From: an uncultured Chlorobiaceae bacterium
GTDB taxonomy: Bacteria > Bacteroidota > Chlorobiia > Chlorobiales > Chlorobiaceae
Direction: 5' to 3'
NCBI GenBank assembly: GCA_903929845.1
Contig: CAIYWF010000228.1
Location: forward strand, 1 to 5,795
DNA: 5,795 nucleotides
Below the pieces are notes generated by a model, which worked only from the letters and a program-made list of their open reading frames with translations, did no database searches and was not told where the DNA came from. Positions 1-5,379 of the stretch are shown here, one piece after another (position 1 is the first letter of the stretch; each line of letters starts with the position of its first letter). Both the position numbers and the translations under genes were made by a program.

Positions 1-607
1 CAATAGGAGCCGCATCCGAAGCAATAAAGACTTCACCAATACCAATACCGATCACCAGTGGACTGCCCTTGCGTGCAACAACAATCTTGTCAGGCTCACG
101 CGAAGAGATGACACACAGACCATAAGCACCTTCAACATGACGGAGAGCACTTCGAGTGACCGTTTCGAGGTCAAGCGACGGCTCACTCTTCCATATCCTG
201 TCAATCAGGTGTACCAGAACCTCAGAATCGGTTTCACTTAAAAAAACATAGCCTTGGGAAACAAGCTCCTGTTTCAGGGCAGAAAAGTTTTCGACAATAC
301 CGTTATGAATGACGGCAATATCCCCGGAAGCATTCAGGTGGGGATGAGCATTGCGGTCACTGGGTTCACCATGCGTTGCCCATCTGGTATGACCAATGCC
401 CACAGTCGCACCAAGCATTTCTTGCCTGAGCGTATGAGTATCCGTTTCAAGACCACCAACACTGCCTTTCTGCTTCATCACCGAAAGAGTGCCATTCAGC
501 AAAGCAATCCCTGCCGAGTCGTAACCCCGGTATTCAAGCCGTTTCAATCCTTTCAGAAGCACCGGAGCCGCATCCTGCCATCCTATATATCCAACAATTC
601 CACACAT
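1..607 (-). CDS. glmS: Glucosamine-fructose-6-phosphate aminotransferase, N-terminal part (partial at left edge)
   Basis: GlmS makes glucosamine-6-phosphate from fructose-6-phosphate and glutamine in the cytoplasm, the first committed step towards UDP-GlcNAc for peptidoglycan and LPS. The 202 residues present cover most of the class II (Ntn) glutaminase domain. Cys2, exposed after Met removal, is the expected nucleophile (MCGIVGYIG). Further family motifs are EYRGYDSAG (25-33), GHTRWATHG (72-80), HNGIVENF (101-108, with the oxyanion Asn-Gly) and TDSEV (126-130). The two SIS isomerase domains lie beyond the window. The start is fixed because Cys2 must follow the initiator Met. An AAGG sequence (617-620) sits 9 nt upstream of the ATG. 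The gene lies 83 bp downstream of pyrF on the same strand with no clear terminator between them, so co-transcription is likely but not proven. Purine phosphoribosyl transferase PurF and asparagine synthase AsnB share the Ntn fold, but these motifs and spacings fit GlmS. Confidence 0.97.
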   Translation of the reverse strand, partial: MCGIVGYIGWQDAAPVLLKGLKRLEYRGYDSAGIALLNGTLSVMKQKGSVGGLETDTHTLRQEMLGATVGIGHTRWATHGEPSDRNAHPHLNASGDIAVIHNGIVENFSALKQELVSQGYVFLSETDSEVLVHLIDRIWKSEPSLDLETVTRSALRHVEGAYGLCVISSREPDKIVVARKGSPLVIGIGIGEVFIASDAAPI

Positions 608-616
608 ACTTACTGA

Positions 617-636
617 CCTTATTAATCCTTATTAAT
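617..636 (-). repeat. Two perfect tandem copies of a 10-bp unit over the glmS ribosome-binding region
   Basis: On the minus strand the unit ATTAATAAGG occurs twice in direct succession. Each copy carries an AAGG. The copy nearer the gene puts AAGG 9 nt from the glmS ATG, and the other puts it 19 nt away. So the proximal copy probably acts as the Shine-Dalgarno sequence and the distal one looks like a duplicate. The repeat is seen directly in the sequence; its role is inferred. Confidence 0.75.
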
Positions 637-663
637 TACCATAAAGCACCAACACAATCCTCC
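632..663 (-). promoter_or_regulatory. Orphan strong SD (GGAGGA) with possible seven-residue-or-shorter leader ORF upstream of glmS
   Basis: On the minus strand GGAGGA (658-663) is the best Shine-Dalgarno match in the window, yet no known gene starts after it. Possible starts follow in one frame: GTG at 653-655, TTG at 650-652 (5 nt spacing) and GTG at 647-649 (8 nt spacing). That frame closes at a TAA (632-634) inside the tandem repeat. It could be a short leader peptide that brings ribosomes near the glmS start, or simply a chance purine run. No rare-codon or amino-acid pattern points to classical attenuation. Confidence 0.2.
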
Positions 664-690
664 AGCAGATTCACCGGAGATCTCTCTGAA

Positions 691-1527
691 TTATAATTCA
701 ATACTCATTGCATTATGAATTTTTGACGCCTCGTCAGCAACAGCCTGTTCATAATCATCAATACATGAAAATGATCCAGCGACTCCTGACGAGGGATAAA
801 TAAGAGCCCGACTGACATTGATAACGGCACTTTGCCTTTTACCATCAACGCCCAGATTCACAGCTTCCTGAAGCGATCCCCCCTGAGCTCCAACCCCGGG
901 AATGAGCAAAAAAAGACCCGGAGCATCACGACGTATCTCTCCAAGCAAAACGCTTTTAGTAGCACCAACAACAACGCCGCCGTTTCCGTTCCTGCTCCAT
1001 AAAGCGACCTTGCCAAGCACAGAACGGTAGAGCGGAGTACCGTCCGCCATATCACGCTCCTCAAAATCAGCCGATCCCTCATTTGAGGTAAGGCAAAGCA
1101 CAAAGATCAGTTTGTCCTCATAGGCAAAAAAAGGCTCAAGGGAGTCAAACCCCATGTAAGGTGCAACAGTAAGAGCATCAAAGCACCAGTGATCAAAAAA
1201 AGCCTGTGCATACATTTTGCTGGTATTCCCTATATCCGCCCGTTTGGCGTCCGCAATCGTCAGACACGCATCAGGAATCAGGCGAAGGGTCTGTTCCATA
1301 TCCTGCAATCCTGCAATACCGCGCGCTTCATAAAACGCAGTATTGAGCTTGTATGCTATAGCAACGTCCGATGTTGCCCTGATAATCGAACGATTAAACT
1401 CAAGCACCGGATTTTGATATGCTGAAAACACCTTGGGGATTTTTTGGGGATCACTGTCAAGTCCGACACACAAAAGTGACTTCAGTGCTGATATCCTGCT
1501 ATTTGCCTTGTCCCGAACTGAACTCAT
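691..1527 (-). CDS. pyrF: Orotidine 5'-phosphate decarboxylase, type 2
   Basis: PyrF decarboxylates OMP to UMP, the last step of de novo pyrimidine synthesis, in the cytoplasm. The 278-residue product fits the longer type 2 subfamily. Visible motifs are GLDSDP (22-27), KLNTAFYE (60-67) and the catalytic DAKRADIGNT (93-102), with Asp93, Lys95 and Asp98 as the charged network. Also present are APYMGFDSLEPF (122-133), VVVGAT (185-190), the phosphate-binding loop IPGVGAQGG (209-217) and NVSRALIY (237-244). All expected catalytic residues are present. The ATG at 1525-1527 was chosen because it begins the usual short lead-in before the first beta strand. The frame stays open upstream to a TTG at 1600-1602, but that adds a hydrophobic stretch foreign to the family and runs into the likely promoter. 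The SD is weak (GAAG a few bases upstream). The gene is divergent from ftsH and upstream of glmS, probably in one transcript. Confidence 0.96.
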   Translation of the reverse strand: MSSVRDKANSRISALKSLLCVGLDSDPQKIPKVFSAYQNPVLEFNRSIIRATSDVAIAYKLNTAFYEARGIAGLQDMEQTLRLIPDACLTIADAKRADIGNTSKMYAQAFFDHWCFDALTVAPYMGFDSLEPFFAYEDKLIFVLCLTSNEGSADFEERDMADGTPLYRSVLGKVALWSRNGNGGVVVGATKSVLLGEIRRDAPGLFLLIPGVGAQGGSLQEAVNLGVDGKRQSAVINVSRALIYPSSGVAGSFSCIDDYEQAVADEASKIHNAMSIEL

Positions 1528-1770
1528 AACTTCACATTCTCTGCTGTTATAAAAAGTCAAAAGTGCACAAATAATGCCAGTAACAACGCCGCCAAGCCAC
1601 AATGAAACTTATAGCTACAGAAATACATTTCAAGTCTGAGCAATATATAATATGTTTTCTTGCGAGATGCTTCATTAAATGGAAGAATCCCGTAAATTGG
1701 GTTTGTCAAGTTTCGCGAACGGTGAACACTCTCCTGAGTCGCATTATATTATAACCATGATTACTGATTG
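1528..1770. other. Divergent intergenic region between pyrF and ftsH
   Basis: This 243-bp spacer must hold the promoters for both pyrF (minus) and ftsH (plus). For pyrF, a minus-strand TATAAC (1546-1551) is a possible -10 but has no good -35 partner. For ftsH, the better candidate is a perfect TATAAT at 1646-1651. An alternative is TGAACA (1723-1728), 18 bp, TATTAT (1747-1752), which would leave a leader of only about 12 nt. The spacer also contains the 8-bp palindrome TTCGCGAA (1712-1719) and a small possible hairpin (CCCG 1689-1692 with TGGG 1698-1701). Neither stands out from chance. I found no CIRCE-type heat-shock operator and no additional gene. Confidence 0.6.
1622..1651 (+). promoter_or_regulatory. 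Candidate sigma-70-type promoter for ftsH
   Basis: A perfect -10 TATAAT lies at 1646-1651. The best -35 partner is AATACA (1622-1627) with an 18-bp spacer, only 3 of 6 consensus positions. Transcription would start near 1658 and leave a leader of about 113 nt before the ftsH ATG. The region is AT-rich, so the -10 could be chance. A second candidate sits close to the gene (TATTAT at 1747-1752). Confidence 0.3.
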
Positions 1771-3864
1771 ATGGCAAAAAAAACACTTAAACCTTCAAAT
1801 CCCTATAAAAACCAACAGGAAAACAACATACCACGGCCGAAATTCCCGATAATGTATTATGTGGTCGTGATTGTTCTTCTCATAGGAGTGCAGCTTGCTT
1901 TTTTCTGGTCAGGCTCAACACAGGAGATACCCTACAGCACTTTCCGCAAACTTATTGCCGAAAACCAGGTCGTCTCGGTAAAAATATCACCGGAAAAGAT
2001 CTATGTCAAGCTCAAACCGGGTGCTGAAACAGGATTGGCCATAAAAGTACCGCAAAAAGAGGGTCCGGGCATCGCATTTCCTCAATCCACATCAAAACAG
2101 GATGAAATTATTGTCAATCCATTGCGAGATGACGGTCTGATTGAGCTGCTGGAAAGCAAGGGAATCAAATATCAGGGCATGCCAAGCAACACATGGATCA
2201 GCGAACTGCTGCAATGGATAGTCCCTTTTGGCTTGCTTATCGGCATCTATTTCTTTGTCTTTCGACGTATGGGCGCGCCTGGCTCCCAATTTATGAATAT
2301 CGGCAAAAACAAGGCCGCACTCTACGAAAACCTTGATGAACACACCCGCATCACCTTCAAGGACGTGGCAGGTCTTGACGAAGCGAAGGCCGAGGTCATG
2401 GAGGTGGTCGACTTCCTCAAGGATCCGAAAAAGTATACAACACTCGGCGGCAAACTGCCAAAAGGAGTGCTGCTCGTCGGTCCTCCGGGTACCGGGAAAA
2501 CCCTTCTGGCAAAGGCTGTTGCCGGCGAAGCTGATGTGCCGTTTTTCAGCATCAGCGGTTCAGATTTTGTGGAAATGTTTGTCGGCGTCGGGGCAGCAAG
2601 AGTGCGCGACCTTTTCAAGCAGGCCAAGGAGAAAGCACCCTGCATTATTTTTATTGACGAAATTGACGCTGTCGGCAGAAGCCGGGGAAAAGGGGCGATG
2701 ATGGGCGCCAATGACGAGCGGGAAAACACCCTCAATCAGTTGCTTGTCGAAATGGACGGCTTTGCAACCGACAAGGGCGTCATTCTTATCGCTGCCACAA
2801 ACCGCCCTGACGTGCTTGATTCAGCCCTCCTGAGACCTGGGCGTTTTGACCGCCAGATAATGGTTGACAAACCTGACCTGAAAGGACGTATTGATATTTT
2901 TAAGGTACATACCAAGGACCTTTCACTTTCAAAGGACGTCAACCTGAAAGCACTTGCCTCTCAGACACCTGGATTTGCAGGAGCAGAAATCGCCAATGCC
3001 GCCAACGAGGCCGCCTTGCTTGCCTCGCGCCGCAACAAGAAAAGCATTGAGATGAAAGATTTTGAAGATGCAATTGAGCGTTGCGTAGCTGGACTTGAAA
3101 AAAAGAACAAGGTGATCAACCCGCGTGAAAAGCAGATTGTCGCCTACCATGAAGCGGGCCACGCCATTGTCAGTTGGATGATGCCCGACAACGACCCTGT
3201 CCAGAAAATTTCAATCGTTCCGAGAGGAATGAGCGCACTCGGCTATACCATGAACATTCCGCTCGAAGATCGCTATCTTATGACGAAAAGCGAGCTGCTT
3301 GGGCGCATCTGCGGCCTTCTTGGCGGACGTATTGCTGAGCTGATCATTTTCAGCGAAATCTCAACGGGAGCGCAGAATGACCTTGAAAAGGTGACCAGCA
3401 TAGCCTACAACATGGTCACCGTCTATGGCATGAGCGAGAAACTCGGCAACCTTTCATTCTACGAAAGCAATAACCCCTATTACGGCGGCCCTGGCATTGA
3501 TAAAAAGTATGGCGAAGAAACCGCCAGGCTCATCGACAGGGAAGTGATGAGCATCGTTGAAGAATCACGCATGAAGGTAATGAATCTGCTGACACAGAAT
3601 CGGCACAAACTTGAGCAACTTGCCAGCGAACTGCTGTTAAAAGAGATGCTTCAGTATTCACAGATTGAAGAAATTCTTGGGAAACGTCCTGAAGGACTCT
3701 TTCCCGTACACATTGAAGAAGAGCTCCTGCTGGTAAATGACGATGAGAACCACGAAAAGTTGACAGTTCAGAGCAATTCGGAACAACTCTCCGACAAAGA
3801 ACAAGCCGAGCTTGAGGAGGCTGTGGCAAGACTCAAGCAAGGAAGGAAAATACAGGAAAACTGA
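1771..3864 (+). CDS. ftsH: ATP-dependent zinc metalloprotease FtsH (membrane AAA+ protease)
   Basis: FtsH is a hexameric inner-membrane protease that extracts and degrades misassembled membrane proteins and some short-lived cytosolic regulators. The 697 residues show a basic N-terminus, TM1 (about 28-46), a periplasmic domain (about 50-145) and TM2 (about 148-164). The AAA+ module follows: Walker A GPPGTGKT (237-244), pore loop FVG (270-272), Walker B IIFIDEID (292-299), and a second region of homology with Asn344 and arginine fingers Arg355 and Arg358. The M41 peptidase has HEAGH (460-464), with Asp537 in TGAQNDL as the probable third zinc ligand. All catalytic residues are intact. An acidic, probably flexible tail (about 649-697) makes it roughly 50 residues longer than E. 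coli FtsH (644 aa). I chose the ATG at 1771; a TTG directly before it (1768) is possible. No SD precedes it, and the four-codon ORF 1757-1771 ends on the first base of this ATG. It is followed by the hairpin at 3878. Confidence 0.98.
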   Translation: MAKKTLKPSNPYKNQQENNIPRPKFPIMYYVVVIVLLIGVQLAFFWSGSTQEIPYSTFRKLIAENQVVSVKISPEKIYVKLKPGAETGLAIKVPQKEGPGIAFPQSTSKQDEIIVNPLRDDGLIELLESKGIKYQGMPSNTWISELLQWIVPFGLLIGIYFFVFRRMGAPGSQFMNIGKNKAALYENLDEHTRITFKDVAGLDEAKAEVMEVVDFLKDPKKYTTLGGKLPKGVLLVGPPGTGKTLLAKAVAGEADVPFFSISGSDFVEMFVGVGAARVRDLFKQAKEKAPCIIFIDEIDAVGRSRGKGAMMGANDERENTLNQLLVEMDGFATDKGVILIAATNRPDVLDSALLRPGRFDRQIMVDKPDLKGRIDIFKVHTKDLSLSKDVNLKALASQTPGFAGAEIANAANEAALLASRRNKKSIEMKDFEDAIERCVAGLEKKNKVINPREKQIVAYHEAGHAIVSWMMPDNDPVQKISIVPRGMSALGYTMNIPLEDRYLMTKSELLGRICGLLGGRIAELIIFSEISTGAQNDLEKVTSIAYNMVTVYGMSEKLGNLSFYESNNPYYGGPGIDKKYGEETARLIDREVMSIVEESRMKVMNLLTQNRHKLEQLASELLLKEMLQYSQIEEILGKRPEGLFPVHIEEELLLVNDDENHEKLTVQSNSEQLSDKEQAELEEAVARLKQGRKIQEN

Positions 3865-3877
3865 AGATAAAAGCGTA

Positions 3878-3914
3878 AGCACAAAAAGGCAGGGAGACCC
3901 TGCCTTTTTGTGCT
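3878..3914. terminator. Bidirectional intrinsic terminator between ftsH and tRNA-Val
   Basis: The arms 3878-3894 and 3898-3914 are perfect 17-bp inverted repeats around a 3-nt loop (AGA). The GC core GGCAGGG/CCCTGCC is flanked by A5 on the left and T5 on the right (3905-3909), so each strand reads stem then U tract. The hairpin starts 13 nt after the ftsH stop and ends 6 nt beyond the tRNA 3' end, so it can stop both converging transcripts. There is no extra T run outside the palindrome. Confidence 0.93.
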
Positions 3915-3920
3915 ATGATG

Positions 3921-3994
3921 TGGGTCCCGAGGGAGTCGAACCCCCGACCTACTGGGTGTAAACCAGTCGCTCTAACCAACTGAGCTAGGAACCC
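3921..3994 (-). tRNA. tRNA-Val, anticodon UAC
   Basis: This 74-nt gene folds as a full cloverleaf on the minus strand. The acceptor stem pairs GGGTTCC with GGGACCC (one G-U pair) and the D stem pairs GCTC with GAGC. The anticodon stem ACTGG/CCAGT holds the loop TTTACAC, giving anticodon UAC (genomic 3958-3960), which reads valine GUA and, with wobble modification, other GUN codons. The variable loop is AGGTC, the T stem is GGGGG/CCCTC (one G-U pair) and the T loop is TTCGACT. The discriminator base is A. The bases after it read CAT, so the 3' CCA is not encoded and must be added by tRNA nucleotidyltransferase. The gene is antisense to its neighbours, with its own promoter and a shared terminator. 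Confidence 0.97.
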
Positions 3995-4010
3995 GATTAA
4001 CACGGCCATA

Positions 4011-4038
4011 ATTATAACATAAATCCACAGAAAAGCAA
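4011..4038 (-). promoter_or_regulatory. Promoter of tRNA-Val (extended -10)
   Basis: On the minus strand a perfect TATAAT (4011-4016) is preceded by TGT, giving an extended -10 (TGnTATAAT). TTGCTT (4033-4038) is a weak -35 at 16 bp spacing, 3 of 6 consensus positions. Transcription would start near 4004, about 10 nt before the mature 5' end of the tRNA, a sensible leader for RNase P processing. This is the clearest promoter in the window. Confidence 0.65.
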
Positions 4039-4158
4039 AAAAGAAAACAGCGCTGTGTGACAGTGAACAATACGGGTTATTTGTATGCCTTCCCGAAAAA
4101 GCATAAATTCAGGCCGATAATTTATCCGCAACTTGGCAATTTATTTTACCTACTCATT
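4039..4158 (+). other. Upstream region of dxr, promoter not resolved
   Basis: This stretch between the tRNA promoter and the dxr start must promote dxr unless transcription reads in from elsewhere, which the hairpin at 3878 makes unlikely from ftsH. Weak candidates are GTGACA (4057-4062, 5 of 6 for a -35) without a good -10 at normal spacing, and TTGTAT (4081-4086), 17 bp, TAAATT (4104-4109). A 10-bp palindrome ACAGCGCTGT lies at 4047-4056, within chance expectation. The dxr frame is open back to 4018, with a GTG at 4057, but this is not judged coding. Confidence 0.4.
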
Positions 4159-5307
4159 ATGAGATCATTATCCATACTTGGCAGTACCGGCTCAATTGGA
4201 CTCAGTACCCTTGATGTTGTCAGACAGCATCCTGAAAAATTCAATATTGCTGGCCTGGCCGAAGGTCATGATGTGGCATTGCTCGCAGAACAGATCAAAG
4301 AGTTCCTGCCTGAAGCTGTTTCCGTCAGGGATGCTGATTCGGCAAAAAAACTGCAAACACTCCTTGGCTCTCACAAACCAGAAATCTTTTACGGTCTCGA
4401 AGGAGCAGCGACCATTGCTTCCGCTGAAGGAGTGGATATGGTCGTCTCTGCCATAGTCGGAGCAGCAGGCCTTGTGCCAACAGTAAGTGCAATCAAGGCT
4501 GGCAAGCATATCGCCTTGGCAAACAAGGAAACACTTGTCGTTGCAGGACAACTTGTGTCTGATCTGGTAAAAAAACACAACGTAAAATTGCTGCCGGTTG
4601 ACAGTGAGCACTCTGCCATCTTCCAGTCACTTGCTGGCCACCGTGCAGAGGATGTTGAGCGCATCATCCTGACTGCCTCGGGTGGACCATTCCGCAACAC
4701 TTCAACCGAAGAGCTGAAAAATGTCACGCTTGAACAGGCACTGAAACATCCGCAATGGACAATGGGCGCAAAAATCACCAGTGACTCCGCAACCATGATG
4801 AATAAAGGGCTTGAGGTAATTGAAGCTCACTGGCTCTTTAACATGCCTGCCGAAAAAATCGGCGTCGTAGTGCATCCCCAAAGCATCATTCACTCTATGG
4901 TCGAATATATTGACGGCTGCGTCATCGCACAGCTTGGCTCCCCCGACATGCGCGCACCAATAGCTTATGCCTTGTCCTGGCCGGAACGCTGCGAAAGCGG
5001 TATCCACAAGCTTGACTTGCCAAAGATAGGAACATTGACCTTTGAGGAGCCTGATATGGTGCGCTTCCCCGCGCTTCGCCTCGCCTTTGATGCACTGAAA
5101 GCTGGCCGGACTTATCCCGCAGTACTCAACGCAGCGAACGAAATCGCCGTGGCAGCATTCCTTGACAGGAAAATAGGATTTACGGATATCGCTGCAACCG
5201 TCGACAAAACCATGCAGGCTCACGAGCCTTACACGCCAGTCGAAATTGACGAATATCTCCAGGCAGACCGCTGGGCCCGTGAAACTGCAAAAAAACTTAT
5301 TTCATAA
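4159..5307 (+). CDS. dxr: 1-deoxy-D-xylulose 5-phosphate reductoisomerase
   Basis: Dxr (IspC) converts DXP to MEP with NADPH and a divalent metal. It is the first committed step of the MEP pathway, which supplies isoprenoids such as quinone side chains, undecaprenyl carrier and, in phototrophs, pigment tails. The 382-residue product has the NADPH-binding GSTGSIG (8-14), ALANKETLVVAG (119-130) and the metal ligands Asp148, Glu150 and Glu219 in VDSEH and NKGLE. It also has TASGGPF (172-178), the substrate-loop region HPQWTMGAKITSDSATM with Trp200 (197-213), and HPQSIIHSMVEY (239-250). All expected catalytic residues are present, and the length is close to other Dxr proteins. The ATG at 4159 places GSTGSIG at the usual distance from the N-terminus; the frame upstream would add 34 atypical residues. 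No SD precedes the ATG. rseP follows after 72 bp, an association seen in many bacteria. Confidence 0.98.
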   Translation: MRSLSILGSTGSIGLSTLDVVRQHPEKFNIAGLAEGHDVALLAEQIKEFLPEAVSVRDADSAKKLQTLLGSHKPEIFYGLEGAATIASAEGVDMVVSAIVGAAGLVPTVSAIKAGKHIALANKETLVVAGQLVSDLVKKHNVKLLPVDSEHSAIFQSLAGHRAEDVERIILTASGGPFRNTSTEELKNVTLEQALKHPQWTMGAKITSDSATMMNKGLEVIEAHWLFNMPAEKIGVVVHPQSIIHSMVEYIDGCVIAQLGSPDMRAPIAYALSWPERCESGIHKLDLPKIGTLTFEEPDMVRFPALRLAFDALKAGRTYPAVLNAANEIAVAAFLDRKIGFTDIAATVDKTMQAHEPYTPVEIDEYLQADRWARETAKKLIS

Positions 5308-5327
5308 CCTTGTAAACCACGCAAAAC

Positions 5328-5360
5328 AAGAGAGTGCATAACGGAAACCTCTCTTTTTTT
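5328..5360 (+). terminator. Weak hairpin with T tract between dxr and rseP (possible terminator or attenuator)
   Basis: AAGAGAG (5328-5334) pairs with CTCTCTT (5349-5355) across a 14-nt loop, and a run of seven T (5354-5360) begins at the end of the stem. The layout is that of an intrinsic terminator, but the stem is short, moderately GC and has a large loop, so it would be leaky. It could reduce read-through from dxr into rseP rather than stop it. No separate rseP promoter is obvious in the 72-bp gap. Confidence 0.4.
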
Positions 5361-5369
5361 ATTGAAACA

Positions 5370-5374
5370 AAGGA
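5370..5374 (+). promoter_or_regulatory. Ribosome binding site of rseP
   Basis: AAGGA lies 5 nt before the ATG at 5380. It supports this start and contrasts with dxr and ftsH, which lack any such sequence. Confidence 0.7.
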
Positions 5375-5379
5375 TTGTC

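Noticed and set aside
254..616. Open frame of 120 codons on the plus strand over glmS
   Set aside because: It is a shadow of glmS on the opposite strand, whose translation shows unbroken family motifs. The plus-strand product resembles nothing recognisable.
608..690. glmS ribozyme-riboswitch upstream of glmS
   Set aside because: The spacer is only 83 bp and pyrF lies directly upstream. It is too short for the glmS ribozyme and shows none of its conserved core.
688..699. 12-bp perfect palindrome GAATTATAATTC over the pyrF stop codon
   Set aside because: It is AT-rich, with no T tract and low stability. About one such palindrome is expected by chance in a window of this size, so it is not called a terminator.
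1528..1602. In-frame upstream extension of pyrF from a TTG at 1600-1602, adding 25 residues with a hydrophobic stretch
   Set aside because: PyrF is cytosolic and its family begins near MSSVRDK. The extension overlaps the probable promoter and has no SD at the TTG.
1712..1740. Possible operator: TTCGCGAA palindrome and a 4-bp ACTC/GAGT hairpin before ftsH
   Set aside because: Both are too short to exceed chance, and they do not match the CIRCE heat-shock operator arrangement.
4047..4056. 10-bp palindrome ACAGCGCTGT between tRNA-Val and dxr as a regulator site
   Set aside because: Several perfect 10-bp palindromes are expected by chance in 5.8 kb. There is no second copy or known motif to support it.
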